Shown here piece by piece: positions 8,496-17,133 of a stretch of 64,000 nucleotides of DNA (positions are counted from its first letter, which is position 1; every line of letters starts with the position of its first letter). The notes below the pieces were generated by a model. It worked only from the letters and a program-made list of their open reading frames with translations. It searched no databases and was not told the DNA's origin. Made by a program: the position numbers and the translations under genes. The DNA is from Bowmanella denitrificans. Its GTDB lineage: Bacteria > Pseudomonadota > Gammaproteobacteria > Enterobacterales > Alteromonadaceae. The DNA lies in contig NZ_BAAAEI010000006.1 in the NCBI RefSeq assembly GCF_039522935.1, positions 310,001 to 374,000 of the forward strand, read 5' to 3'.

Positions 8496-9575
8496 CTAAG
8501 TGACCTGCCTTTCAGATTGTCGCGGTAAACTGTTTTCCGACCAGGCGTTAAACACGGCTTTGACTAAGGTAGCTAAGGGGATGGCGAAGAACACACCCCA
8601 GAATCCCCATAACCCACCAAAAAACAGGACAGCGATAATAATATAAACCGGGTGCAGGCTGACTGCTTCAGAGAACAGCAACGGCACCAACAGGTTGCCA
8701 TCCAACGCCTGAATAATTCCGTATGCGATCATCAGATACCAAAAATCGGCGGTTAATCCCCATTGGAACAAGGCTACAATGGCCACCGGAAAAGTGACCA
8801 CCGCTGCGCCAATATAGGGAATCAGCACTGAAAAACCGACCAACACACCAAGCAGCAGGGAGTAACGCAAGTCCATCAGGGCAAAAGTGATGGCCGACAC
8901 TGTGCCCACAATCAGAATTTCGATGACTTTGCCACGAATATAGTTGACGATCTGCGTATTCATCTCCCGCCCCACTTGCTTAAGCAAACGTCTGTCTTTG
9001 GGCATAATACCGGCAAGATTGCCCAGTAGCTCACCCCGATCTTTAAGGATAAAAAACACCATCAAAGGCACCAGAATAAAGTAGATCATCAGTGCCACCA
9101 GACTGACAATAGAGCTTAAAGAAGCAGAAAGAATATCCTTGCCCAGGCTCACCACCCTCTCATTCACCCCTACCAGGGCCATATCTATATCCTGCTTGGA
9201 CAACAAGCCAGGGTAGGCATCGGGCAGTGTCAGCAACCATGTCTGGGTTTTAGACCAGAACAATGGCATTTCCGTTAATAAATTTACCCCCTGTTGCCAA
9301 ATTACTGGCACCAGAGCCACCATGAACAGCACGCTCAGGCTGATGAACAATGTCAGTACCAAACTTACCGCCCAGGTTCTGCCCATGCCTAGTTTATCCA
9401 GCTTGTTTACCGGCCACTCAAGCAAATAGGCAACCACCACGGCAACCAGTACCGGGGCCAGCATAGCCCCCCAAAAAATCAGTACAGCAAAGGCCAGCAC
9501 AACCATCACCAACAACGTGGCGCTGGCCGGGTCAGAAAATTTTCTTTTATACCAGAGGTTTAACTGCTCTAACAT
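8496..9575 (-). CDS. perM: AI-2E family transporter (PerM-like permease)
   Basis: 359 residues with seven or eight hydrophobic segments. It carries the family features DRGELLGNLAGIMPKD in the cytoplasmic loop, the GVLVGFSVLIPYIGAAVV segment and the C-terminal FFGGLWGFWGVFFAIPLATL. The family includes the autoinducer-2 exporter TqsA and Na+/H+ antiporters, so the substrate cannot be read from sequence. I use the ATG at 9575 (MLEQLNLWYKRKFSD) with AAGGA 7 bases upstream; the longer frame adds 23 residues. E. coli also has perM next to bepA, supporting the symbol. Confidence 0.88.
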   Translation of the reverse strand: MLEQLNLWYKRKFSDPASATLLVMVVLAFAVLIFWGAMLAPVLVAVVVAYLLEWPVNKLDKLGMGRTWAVSLVLTLFISLSVLFMVALVPVIWQQGVNLLTEMPLFWSKTQTWLLTLPDAYPGLLSKQDIDMALVGVNERVVSLGKDILSASLSSIVSLVALMIYFILVPLMVFFILKDRGELLGNLAGIMPKDRRLLKQVGREMNTQIVNYIRGKVIEILIVGTVSAITFALMDLRYSLLLGVLVGFSVLIPYIGAAVVTFPVAIVALFQWGLTADFWYLMIAYGIIQALDGNLLVPLLFSEAVSLHPVYIIIAVLFFGGLWGFWGVFFAIPLATLVKAVFNAWSENSLPRQSERQVT

Positions 9576-9899
9576 GCAAAATCCTTGCAGGGAAATGACG
9601 CTGGAAATGAGATTGGTGTATACCCAACTGATTATCCTCTGCATAGGGTGAAAGGATCAATGGGCTAACCTGGTATTTATCTGTTAATCAGCGTTTGATG
9701 CTAACCTGTTATCACGTTGGCGGCCATACGACCATGGACCAATCTTTATCCCTTGTTTATGTAACATCAACCGATATCCATGGTCAGATACTTAAGAATA
9801 CGGTTATAGTTAGGTATTGGGCAATGACGCCCGAGGTGGGGAACTAAAGTAAGGTATCCCTAATCGAATCCATCCCGGTTCCTGAGAGTATTGGAAACT
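9576..9899. promoter_or_regulatory. Divergent perM/bepA control region with a 9-bp inverted repeat
   Basis: About 324 bp without a gene between two divergent starts. GACCATGGA at 9730-9738 and its exact reverse complement TCCATGGTC at 9777-9785 are 38 bp apart, and each arm contains the palindrome CCATGG. This could be a pair of operator sites for a dimeric regulator. No named factor fits and I see no consensus promoter. Confidence 0.35.
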
Positions 9900-11348
9900 A
9901 TGCGAAGAAGTATCGTTCTGTGTCTGAGTCTGTTACCTGTTTTGTTGTCTGCCCAGGTCCGACTCAACAACGACAAGAATGAGTTGCCCGAAATAGGTGT
10001 GGTAGCCTCCAACGCCATCAGTATCGACAAAGAGCTGTTGGTGGGTGAGGCATTGATGCGTCAGCTACGTGGCCGTGCGCCCATCATCAATGATCCTTTA
10101 CTAGAAGAATACGTGCAAGATCTGGGTAACCGTCTGGTGGCCCAGGCAGACAATGCAAAATTCCCGTTTAAGTTTTTCCCTATTGGTAACAATGACATTA
10201 ACGCCTTTGCCTTTTATGGCGGGCACATTGGTATTCATACCGGGCTGATTGTCGAAGCAGACAGTGAAAGTGAACTCGCCTCTGTAATGGCCCACGAGAT
10301 TGCACACGTGACACAACGTCATTTGGCCCGCAGCATCGAAGCCAGACAGAAAACCTCGCCTTTGCAGTTAGTGTCGATGCTGGGAGGCGTGCTTTTAGCG
10401 ATGGCCGATCCCGAAGCGGGGATTGCCGCCATTAGCGCCAGCCAGGCTGCAGGGGCGCAAGCCTCGATTAACTACACCCGTAGTAACGAAAAAGAAGCAG
10501 ACAGGGTGGGCATCGAGGTGCTTTCCCGCGCCGGTTATGATGCCGGGGCCGCCGCCGCTTTTTTCGGCAAGCTGGCCGCCAAATACCGTCATCAATCCAA
10601 GCCTCCGGCATTTTTACTTACTCACCCATTACCCGAAAGCCGTATTGCAGATGCCAGAGCCAGACAAGCTGCCTACCCTGATATCAATTTGCCACCCAGC
10701 CTGCACTTTCATCTGATTAAAGCCAGGATCCAGGCAAGATATACCGGCATCCGCACTTATGACGCCAGTTACTTTCGGGCCATGCTGGATAACACCAACC
10801 ACCCTGTACTGAAAAAAGCAGCTCGCTACGGTTTGGCCCTGACCTTGCTGGACAACGATGAAGCAGACAAAGCAGAGCCGATTATTTCAGACCTGCTCAA
10901 AGATGACCCCGAAAATCTGTTTTATTTGGACACTTATACCGACATTGCCCTGGCACAAAAGCGCCCACAAGACGCTGTCACGCTGCTGTCAGAGCATAGC
11001 CGCAAACAACCCAGAAACCGCGTACTGGCTTTGAATCTGGCCAATGCCATGATCAAAAGCGGACAGAACAAAGAAGCGGTAAGAATCATCAAAGATTATC
11101 TACTGGTTAACCCTGAACATCTGCTTTCCTATCAGCTCCTCAGTGAGGCCTATGGTGAAAACCGTCAGATGCTGGAGATGCATCAGGCCAAAGCCGAGGT
11201 CTACGCATTAATTGCGGCCTACCCCAGGGCCATTGACGAGTTGCAAACTGCGTACAACTTTACCGCGGACTCAACGCTGGAGAAGCAGCGCATCCGAGCC
11301 AGAATTGAGCAGATGCGCGATGCCGACACCCGGCTGCGCAATTTGTAA
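9900..11348 (+). CDS. bepA: Beta-barrel assembly-enhancing protease BepA (M48 metallopeptidase with TPR domain)
   Basis: 482 residues, periplasmic. A signal peptide (MRRSIVLCLSLLPVLLSAQ) precedes an M48 domain with zinc ligands His132 and His136 in AHEIAH, catalytic Glu133, and the third ligand Glu199 in NEKEAD. The HPLPESR loop, whose His regulates E. coli BepA, is present (LLTHPLPESRIAD). From about residue 270 the C-terminus forms TPR-like helices that contact the BAM machine. BepA both assists maturation of LptD and degrades stalled barrels. The start is the ATG at 9900; a TTG nine bases upstream is possible. Confidence 0.95.
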   Translation: MRRSIVLCLSLLPVLLSAQVRLNNDKNELPEIGVVASNAISIDKELLVGEALMRQLRGRAPIINDPLLEEYVQDLGNRLVAQADNAKFPFKFFPIGNNDINAFAFYGGHIGIHTGLIVEADSESELASVMAHEIAHVTQRHLARSIEARQKTSPLQLVSMLGGVLLAMADPEAGIAAISASQAAGAQASINYTRSNEKEADRVGIEVLSRAGYDAGAAAAFFGKLAAKYRHQSKPPAFLLTHPLPESRIADARARQAAYPDINLPPSLHFHLIKARIQARYTGIRTYDASYFRAMLDNTNHPVLKKAARYGLALTLLDNDEADKAEPIISDLLKDDPENLFYLDTYTDIALAQKRPQDAVTLLSEHSRKQPRNRVLALNLANAMIKSGQNKEAVRIIKDYLLVNPEHLLSYQLLSEAYGENRQMLEMHQAKAEVYALIAAYPRAIDELQTAYNFTADSTLEKQRIRARIEQMRDADTRLRNL

Positions 11349-11388
11349 TCACATATCAACCGGCTTACCCCCAGTTGCACAGTGGATA

Positions 11389-11868
11389 TTAGCTGCGGGA
11401 TTGCAAAGCCTGGATTAACGCCAATAGGGTATCTGCATGTTGCTCCCCCATTAACTGCTTTATCAGTTTGCCGTCAGGCCCGATAATATAAGTAGCAGGC
11501 AAACTTTGTGGGCGCTGAAGTGGCAGTGAGGGAGGCGGCTCTGTTTGTATCAGAGGGAAAGCAATGGCGTATTTGTCCTTAAGGCTGGCAAGCTCACTAT
11601 GCTCTAATTGATCAAAACTTACCCCAAACAACTGGATTTGCTGGTTGTTGACCAACTCATTGAAGCGGTTCAGCTCAGGCAGTTCTCTTAAGCAAGGTGC
11701 GCACCATTCGGCAAAATAGTTGATTACAACATATTGTCCACGAAGCTCCCGCCATTGATGTGCCTCACCATCCAGAGTGTAAAAATCCGGCTTTAACCAG
11801 ATATAGCTGGAGAAGCCTGTCAGCATGGCAAGCACTGCCAGGACCAGGATCAGGGCTTTTTGCGGCAA
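11389..11868 (-). CDS. TlpA/DsbE-like membrane-anchored thioredoxin
   Basis: 159 residues: an N-terminal hydrophobic anchor (ALILVLAVLAMLTGFSSYIW), then a thioredoxin fold with active site WCAPC (VINYFAEWCAPCLRELPEL) and the cis-Pro region LPATYIIGPDG. Such proteins act as periplasmic thiol reductases, for example in cytochrome c maturation or protein repair; the partner is unknown. The start is TTG at 11868 with a very good Shine-Dalgarno, AGGAGGA, 7 bases upstream. It runs divergently from the ArsC-like gene, with 66 bp between starts, and convergently to bepA. Confidence 0.88.
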   Translation of the reverse strand: MPQKALILVLAVLAMLTGFSSYIWLKPDFYTLDGEAHQWRELRGQYVVINYFAEWCAPCLRELPELNRFNELVNNQQIQLFGVSFDQLEHSELASLKDKYAIAFPLIQTEPPPSLPLQRPQSLPATYIIGPDGKLIKQLMGEQHADTLLALIQALQSRS

Positions 11869-11934
11869 ACGGCTGTCCTCCTCGAAGTTGTCTGGGTAGA
11901 ATGTCCGATATTCATTGCTAATCCGTCAAGCCAG

Positions 11935-12288
11935 ATGTCAAAAATTACACTATTACATAATCCAAGATGCTCTAAAAGCCGCCAGGCACTGCAACTAATC
12001 CAGGAAAACAATCTGCAGGTCGACGTCGTTGAATACCTGAAGGCTCCTCTGTCCCCAGCACAACTTGCCGAATTACAAAAAAAACTTGGGCTGCAGGATG
12101 TCAGGGACATGATGCGCAGCAAAGAAGATATATATAAGGAATTGGGTTTAAACGATTCAGCCATGACCAATGAGCAATTGCACGCCGCTATCGCTGAGCA
12201 TCCAATATTACTGGAGCGCCCTATCGCCATTTTGGGTAATCAGGCGCGTATTGGTCGTCCACCTGAACTCGTACTGGAATTAATATAA
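11935..12288 (+). CDS. ArsC/YfgD-family glutaredoxin-fold protein
   Basis: 117 residues. The N-terminus TLLHNPRCSKSRQALQLI has the ArsC-family active-site Cys12 followed by SKSR. The C-terminus has ILGNQARIGRPPELVLEL, matching the IGRPPE signature. Family members reduce arsenate with glutathione and glutaredoxin, but YfgD-type members next to bepA and wrbA have no proven arsenate role, so I do not use the arsC symbol. No clear Shine-Dalgarno precedes the ATG; the start is chosen by homology. It is followed closely by wrbA. Confidence 0.88.
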   Translation: MSKITLLHNPRCSKSRQALQLIQENNLQVDVVEYLKAPLSPAQLAELQKKLGLQDVRDMMRSKEDIYKELGLNDSAMTNEQLHAAIAEHPILLERPIAILGNQARIGRPPELVLELI

Positions 12289-12292
12289 GCCA

Positions 12293-12889
12293 ATGGTCGA
12301 CGATCATTACGCGTTAGTGCTTTATTATAGTGTTGGCGGCAGTACCAGAAATCTGGCGTATAAAATTGCCCAGGGCATAGAACAGATGGGACTGGAGGCA
12401 CGGCTTCGCACGGTGGCCCCGGTTAGTAACGGTCTGGAAAAAAGAGACAGCGTACCCAGCAGCGGCGACCCCTATGTCAGTCTTGAGGATTTACGCCAAT
12501 GCAGCGCTTTGGCGCTAGGTAGCCCCACCCGGTTTGGTAATATGGCCAGCGCCATGAAGTATTTTTGGGACAGCACATCCAGCTTATGGCTGAGTGCTGA
12601 GCTGGCTGGTAAACCTGCCTGTGTATTTACCTCCAGTGGCAGCCTGCATGGCGGACAGGAGTCCACCTTACTGACAATGATGTTACCACTGCTGCATCAC
12701 GGTATGTTTATAATGGGCACGCCCTACTCCGTGTCAGAATTAAACAGCACCCAAAGTGGCGGAACACCTTACGGACCCAGTCATTATGCAGGTTTAAATA
12801 ACAGCATTGATTTAACGCCCCAAGAACAGGCTATTTGCGTAGCCCAGGGTAATCGTCTGGCTGCACTGGCACTGAAATTGAGAGATTAA
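12293..12889 (+). CDS. wrbA: NAD(P)H:quinone oxidoreductase, WrbA-type flavodoxin-like protein
   Basis: 198 residues. The flavodoxin FMN phosphate loop is near residues 11-18 (YYSVGGSTRNLA). GSPTRFGNMASAMKYF is the WrbA signature, and FTSSGSLHGGQEST is the conserved flavin-contacting loop. WrbA performs two-electron reduction of quinones, limiting semiquinone radicals. It lies 4 bp after the ArsC-like gene and 2 bp before the DUF2069 gene, so the three are probably co-transcribed. Confidence 0.95.
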   Translation: MVDDHYALVLYYSVGGSTRNLAYKIAQGIEQMGLEARLRTVAPVSNGLEKRDSVPSSGDPYVSLEDLRQCSALALGSPTRFGNMASAMKYFWDSTSSLWLSAELAGKPACVFTSSGSLHGGQESTLLTMMLPLLHHGMFIMGTPYSVSELNSTQSGGTPYGPSHYAGLNNSIDLTPQEQAICVAQGNRLAALALKLRD

Positions 12890-12891
12890 GA

Positions 12892-13287
12892 TTGAACCCG
12901 AAAACCCGCTTTTTCCGTATTCTTGCCCTGAGTTCCTACTTAAGTTTATTGCTATTTTGCATATTGTGGCATTTTGTTCTTACCACTGAAGGACAATATT
13001 CCCTGCTATTTTTGTTTTTAATGTGGGTACTTCCCTTGCTTTTGCCACTGCGTGGTATTTTGCAAGGCAAACCTTATACTCATGCCTGGGCTAACTTTAT
13101 TTTGATGTTTTATCTTCTGCATGGCCTGACGGGCATATATGCTTTGCAGCAGGAGTATTGGTATGCCGCCATCGAAGTCTTATTGGCATCACTGGCTTTT
13201 ATTGGCTGTAGTTTCTTTGCCAGATTACGAGGGCGGGAGCTTGGCCTTGGCTTGAAAAAGCTAAAGGAAAACAACAGTAAGGAATGA
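12892..13287 (+). CDS. DUF2069 inner-membrane protein
   Basis: 131 residues with four hydrophobic segments (roughly 11-31, 38-53, 66-86 and 92-112) and a charged C-terminal tail. It is recognised as DUF2069 by its length, membrane pattern and position after wrbA; no function is known. The only in-frame start near the wrbA stop is TTG at 12892, with GAGAG upstream. The stop TGA overlaps an ATG of the next gene (ATGA), suggesting translational coupling. Confidence 0.82.
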   Translation: MNPKTRFFRILALSSYLSLLLFCILWHFVLTTEGQYSLLFLFLMWVLPLLLPLRGILQGKPYTHAWANFILMFYLLHGLTGIYALQQEYWYAAIEVLLASLAFIGCSFFARLRGRELGLGLKKLKENNSKE

Positions 13288-13289
13288 GG

Positions 13290-15140
13290 ATGAAATACTG
13301 GCTGTGTTTGTCTTGCATAGGGATATTGACGGCTTGCGGTGGTGGCAGTAATAACTCGGCACCGCCTGCTCCGCCGCCAGTTGATAATAACAGCGCCAGT
13401 ATTAATGGACCACAAAGCGCCCGCGCGGGTGAGTCGGTGGCCCTTCTGTTGTTAGCCGAGGGGATGCCGGGCCGAGTTAGTTGGCAGCAAACGGCCGGTC
13501 CGGATGTGTCCCTTGTCTCAGGTCAGAGTCAGGTGCTGGCTTTTGACGTGCCGGAAGCGGGCGATTATGCATTCACGGTCAGTTTTGATACCAATCAGGG
13601 CCGCCGCTCTCTTGACTGGCAATTCAGTGCCGCCCCCTCTGATGAGCCTACAACCAATGTAAGATTGGATCATCTGGCCGCAGAAGGCGCCAATGTATCT
13701 CTGCATGCTGACGCCAGTCAGGAGGTAAAATCGGTTACCTGGCAGCTGTTGTCCGGTCCCAATGTAACAACAGAGCTGAGTACGAATGGTCAGTACCTGT
13801 TCTATTCTGCGCCACAAGTTAACCAGGATACACTGATGCACTGGCAGGCTACCGTCACATTAGTCGATGGTAGCACTGATACGGATGATGCCTGGGTAAT
13901 GGTTAAAAACGTTAACGCCAATTCCCAGGGGTTCTTCCCAAACTACAGAAATACCGTCAGTAGCGAAGCCCATGCCTACCTGCCTGATTCGCCCTACGCA
14001 GACCATTTGGTGGATTGTACTTATAACAACCAGATTGCCAGTTCATGCCAATTTTCACGCCTGCCCATGCTGGGCACAGAACATCAGGATCCAGCCATTC
14101 AGCAGGTACTTGAACGTCTTGTGGTCACCCATGACTGGATGGGGGATAACTTTAAGCGCTACCTGGAAGAGTCGGATCCTGAAGTCACAGCAGATATGCT
14201 TAAACTGCTGCGCGCCACCACCGCCGTGGTCATAGGTTATGATATCCGCCCCTCCTTCTATTGGACGGCAACGGGGGCAATTTATCTGGATGCAGCCAAT
14301 TTATGGCTTAGCCCAGAACAACGCGACAGCCTCAACGATCAGCCTGATTATCGCAGTGATTTTGGCAATGATCTGCGCTTCTATATGCCGTGGCGCTACG
14401 TTAAGGACAATCAGTATTATCTGAGCAGTTATGCCAAATCACCACGCCAGCATCGGCGCTTTGCCGATATGCAGGCCAGCCTCACCTGGTTGCTTTACCA
14501 TGAATTGGCCCATGCCAATGATTTTTTCCCTTATCATAGCTGGAGTGCCCTGGCAGCGGGTGATAGTCCTCTTGCCTATAGCAATGAACACGGCCCCTCC
14601 TCCGCAACCTTCAGCCAACGCTATCCACTGCTGTCGGCACAAATGAAAGGATTGGCACAAGTCAGTTTTGCTGGGCAGACAGCCAATGCCACCCAAAGGG
14701 CTTATTTACCAGACGATGTGGTCAGTTTCTTCGCCCCGGATCGGGCGGTTGCCTACTACAGCTACTCCACAGAACGAGAAGATTTCGCCAATGCATTTGA
14801 GATGTTTATGATGTCTTATCGCTTGGGTGTACAAGCAGATACCGGGGTGGTAGGTACAAGGGATAATCCACAGGATCTGGTTAGCTGGGGTCAGCGTAAT
14901 CGTCAGAATCTTCCCGCCATTCAGCCCAGAGTCGATTTTGCCGTACAAAACATTCTGCCACAGCTGAATATCGCCCAGGCACGACAAAATATGCCAGCGG
15001 CAAGACTGCTGCCAGAGGGCGTAGCCTGGAGAGAGACGGTTGATCTGGATGGCAGCGCCGAGAACATATCTGCGCTAGATGGGCATATCAAGAAAACTGT
15101 CAGGACACCAGCCGACCGCCCCGTCCCTTATCAACATTAG
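13290..15140 (+). CDS. Putative zinc-dependent lipoprotein (PKD-like N-terminus, HELAH motif)
   Basis: 616 residues; no named family recognised. The signal peptide MKYWLCLSCIGILTAC ends in lipobox LTAC with Cys16. A Ser/Pro linker follows, then beta-rich repeats; one has WQQTAGPDVSL, like the PKD-type domain in the S8 protease of this window. The second half is different: YHELAHANDFF gives HExxH at 404-408, and STEREDFANAFEMFMMSY (Glu497, Glu504) could supply the third zinc ligand as in gluzincins. I infer a surface or periplasmic zinc peptidase. The start at 13290 is 6 bases after AAGGA; an ATG at 13284 is also possible. A terminator follows directly. Confidence 0.8.
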   Translation: MKYWLCLSCIGILTACGGGSNNSAPPAPPPVDNNSASINGPQSARAGESVALLLLAEGMPGRVSWQQTAGPDVSLVSGQSQVLAFDVPEAGDYAFTVSFDTNQGRRSLDWQFSAAPSDEPTTNVRLDHLAAEGANVSLHADASQEVKSVTWQLLSGPNVTTELSTNGQYLFYSAPQVNQDTLMHWQATVTLVDGSTDTDDAWVMVKNVNANSQGFFPNYRNTVSSEAHAYLPDSPYADHLVDCTYNNQIASSCQFSRLPMLGTEHQDPAIQQVLERLVVTHDWMGDNFKRYLEESDPEVTADMLKLLRATTAVVIGYDIRPSFYWTATGAIYLDAANLWLSPEQRDSLNDQPDYRSDFGNDLRFYMPWRYVKDNQYYLSSYAKSPRQHRRFADMQASLTWLLYHELAHANDFFPYHSWSALAAGDSPLAYSNEHGPSSATFSQRYPLLSAQMKGLAQVSFAGQTANATQRAYLPDDVVSFFAPDRAVAYYSYSTEREDFANAFEMFMMSYRLGVQADTGVVGTRDNPQDLVSWGQRNRQNLPAIQPRVDFAVQNILPQLNIAQARQNMPAARLLPEGVAWRETVDLDGSAENISALDGHIKKTVRTPADRPVPYQH

Positions 15141-15145
15141 GTGAT

Positions 15146-15177
15146 CTGGGAGCGTTACAGTCCCAGTACTTTTTTTA
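15146..15177 (+). terminator. Intrinsic terminator after the HELAH lipoprotein gene
   Basis: CTGGGA (15146-15151) and TCCCAG (15161-15166) form a stem with a 9-base loop, followed by TACTTTTTTT. It starts 5 bp after the lipoprotein stop and overlaps the 3' end of hda on the other strand. Confidence 0.68.
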
Positions 15178-15856
15178 CAAAAGGGATGGTCAGTCTGTGT
15201 TTTTCCTGCAGGCTGGTGGCATCTAACTTGTCCAATACTGCTAACAATGCCGGCATATCACGATGACAATGCGTTAACAGAAATCGTGCCACCTCTTTGG
15301 GCATCGTCATGCCACGACGATGCGCCCGGCTGCGCAGTGCCTCCATTCGTGATTCATCATCAAGCGGGCGCAAATGAAAACTCAGTCCCCAACTTAAACG
15401 AGAACGCAAATCAGCCAGTGCCAGAGGCAAGTGGGTGGGCCCTTGCAGGCCACTTACCAGAATGCGCCCCTCGCCCCGCTCCCGTACCCTATTGATCAGG
15501 TCAAATACCGCCGCTTGCCAGGCGGATTGTGCGTTGAGCAGGTGAATATCATCCAGACAAATCAGCGCCACATTTTCCAAATCCGCCAGTAAATCCGGGT
15601 GCAGCTCAGCCAGATTTTTAAAACCAATGTAGGCACAAGACAGGTTGTTACTTGCGGCAATACTGCAAACACTGTAATGCAGGTGGCTTTTACCTGTACC
15701 TGAGTCACCGCTGATATAAGTGATAAAAGGAGTGGGCTGCGGTTGCTCTAACCATTGTTGCAGGTGACTCACCACCTGTTGATTATCACCGGCAATAAAA
15801 CTATCCAAGGTTTCATCATCGGGTAACTGCAATGGCAGAAACAGCTGCTTGTTCAT
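15155..15856 (-). CDS. hda: DnaA inactivator Hda
   Basis: 233 residues, AAA+ protein homologous to DnaA domain III. The N-terminal QLFLPL (residues 4-9) fits the clamp-binding motif, so Hda can ride the DNA-loaded sliding clamp and trigger ATP hydrolysis by DnaA, preventing re-initiation. Walker A is GDSGTGKS (50-57), Walker B is ALICLDDIH, and sensor/arginine regions (LADLRSRLSWG) are present. It lacks a DNA-binding domain, as expected. It overlaps the DUF2066 stop (TGATG), so the two are translationally coupled. Confidence 0.95.
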   Translation of the reverse strand: MNKQLFLPLQLPDDETLDSFIAGDNQQVVSHLQQWLEQPQPTPFITYISGDSGTGKSHLHYSVCSIAASNNLSCAYIGFKNLAELHPDLLADLENVALICLDDIHLLNAQSAWQAAVFDLINRVRERGEGRILVSGLQGPTHLPLALADLRSRLSWGLSFHLRPLDDESRMEALRSRAHRRGMTMPKEVARFLLTHCHRDMPALLAVLDKLDATSLQEKHRLTIPFVKKVLGL

Positions 15857-16959
15857 CAGGGAACCCAGTTATACTGCAGAGTATCAACGGGTTGACCGAA
15901 TTGGTCGGTTTGCCGCTGGAAGTGCCGTTCCAGACTAATGGCGTTAAGTAAATCCTGTTCACTGCCAAGTAACCGCACGGCAAATGTGCTGATAGCATCT
16001 TGCTGCTTAACCAGATTAACCTGCGATACCACAGATAAACTGGATAACAATTTGCTGACCTCAACGTACAAGCTCAGATCGTTAATGTTGTTAAACTGCA
16101 GATGGACGACATTGCCTTGCACGGCTCCCTCGTTGTTAATGGCATAACGCAAAGCAAGCTTATCTGCATGCAAGTCCATTAACGCGGTCAACAGCTGCTC
16201 CGTGTTATCAGCGGTTAAGCTCCCTGCATCCCTGTCCTGACCAAGCGCAAAATTCCAATCCAGTTGCCAGGTCATTGTCTGTCCGCTATTCGCTGCAGAG
16301 TCCACTTGCGCATTCTCGGCCTCAGGATTGCCCCTGTTGACATACAAACGGGCCAACAAAACAGCTTCAACCTGATATCTGCTGCTGGCATCTACCACAG
16401 AGTCTATAAATCGCCCCCAGACATCGTACACACCAATCTTTGATAGATCGTCAAGGTCAAGAATAGGTAAGTGAACCGCAATGCCACGCATCTGCACTGT
16501 ATCAAGTATTTGCTTACGATGGTCAGAGCTGGATTGTTCAGACAACAAACTGCGCTCCCCATTCTGAGGATTTTCCACCGCCAGCCACAGCAAACTGGAG
16601 GGGCGGCGACTTCCCCATACCGGAAATCCTGCAGAACGCACGAGTTCATCTATACGTTCGTTATCAAAGGTTGCCACGAAGTAACTTTGCCCTTCACGGT
16701 TATCAAAACGATATTGACGGATAAAACTCTGCGCATCATCCACTTTGTTGCGGATGATTTGACTGTCAAGAATATCGCGATTGCCGCGCACTTTAACCAG
16801 CACCTGCCGCATCGCATCACGACTGGCCTGTTGCTGAGCTTTGGGGGATTGTTGAGCTATTGGCACCCTGGCATCATACAGATTTGGCACCATGGCCGCC
16901 TGGAGCGTCAACGCCACCCAGTACAAACAACCAATGCAAAGCAACCAAACCTTCTTCAT
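15856..16959 (-). CDS. DUF2066 domain protein, exported
   Basis: 367 residues beginning MKKVWLLCIGCLYWVALTLQ, a signal peptide. It contains VPNLYDARVPIAQQSPKAQQ and RDAMRQVLVKVRGN, the typical DUF2066 opening. The family has no assigned role, but its place just upstream of hda and divergent from purM is conserved in gammaproteobacteria. I prefer the ATG at 16959; a longer frame to 17199 would run past the divergent purM start and lacks a Shine-Dalgarno. Confidence 0.87.
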   Translation of the reverse strand: MKKVWLLCIGCLYWVALTLQAAMVPNLYDARVPIAQQSPKAQQQASRDAMRQVLVKVRGNRDILDSQIIRNKVDDAQSFIRQYRFDNREGQSYFVATFDNERIDELVRSAGFPVWGSRRPSSLLWLAVENPQNGERSLLSEQSSSDHRKQILDTVQMRGIAVHLPILDLDDLSKIGVYDVWGRFIDSVVDASSRYQVEAVLLARLYVNRGNPEAENAQVDSAANSGQTMTWQLDWNFALGQDRDAGSLTADNTEQLLTALMDLHADKLALRYAINNEGAVQGNVVHLQFNNINDLSLYVEVSKLLSSLSVVSQVNLVKQQDAISTFAVRLLGSEQDLLNAISLERHFQRQTDQFGQPVDTLQYNWVP

Positions 16960-17133
16960 GCCTTGATGTCTCCATTCCATAAAGGCGCTATTGTCATTGA
17001 AAAAGCAACAAATTTCATCTTTTCTTTGCCATAGCTGTGCTGGCTGTTCATACCACAAAGCCGATACCCAAAGCGTTGCTAAACTGCTAAAATCCGCTGC
17101 AAATTTTTCCCGCCAACTATTTTGAGGTCCATT

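Noticed and set aside
11935..12288. Naming the ArsC-like gene arsC and inferring arsenic resistance
   Set aside because: No ars regulator or efflux gene is nearby, and YfgD-type members in this gene neighbourhood are not proven arsenate reductases.
17070..17090. Possible PurR operator upstream of purM (CCAAAGCGTTGC)
   Set aside because: Only about eight of twelve core positions fit GCAAACGTTTGC and the central ACGT is lost, so I do not call it.
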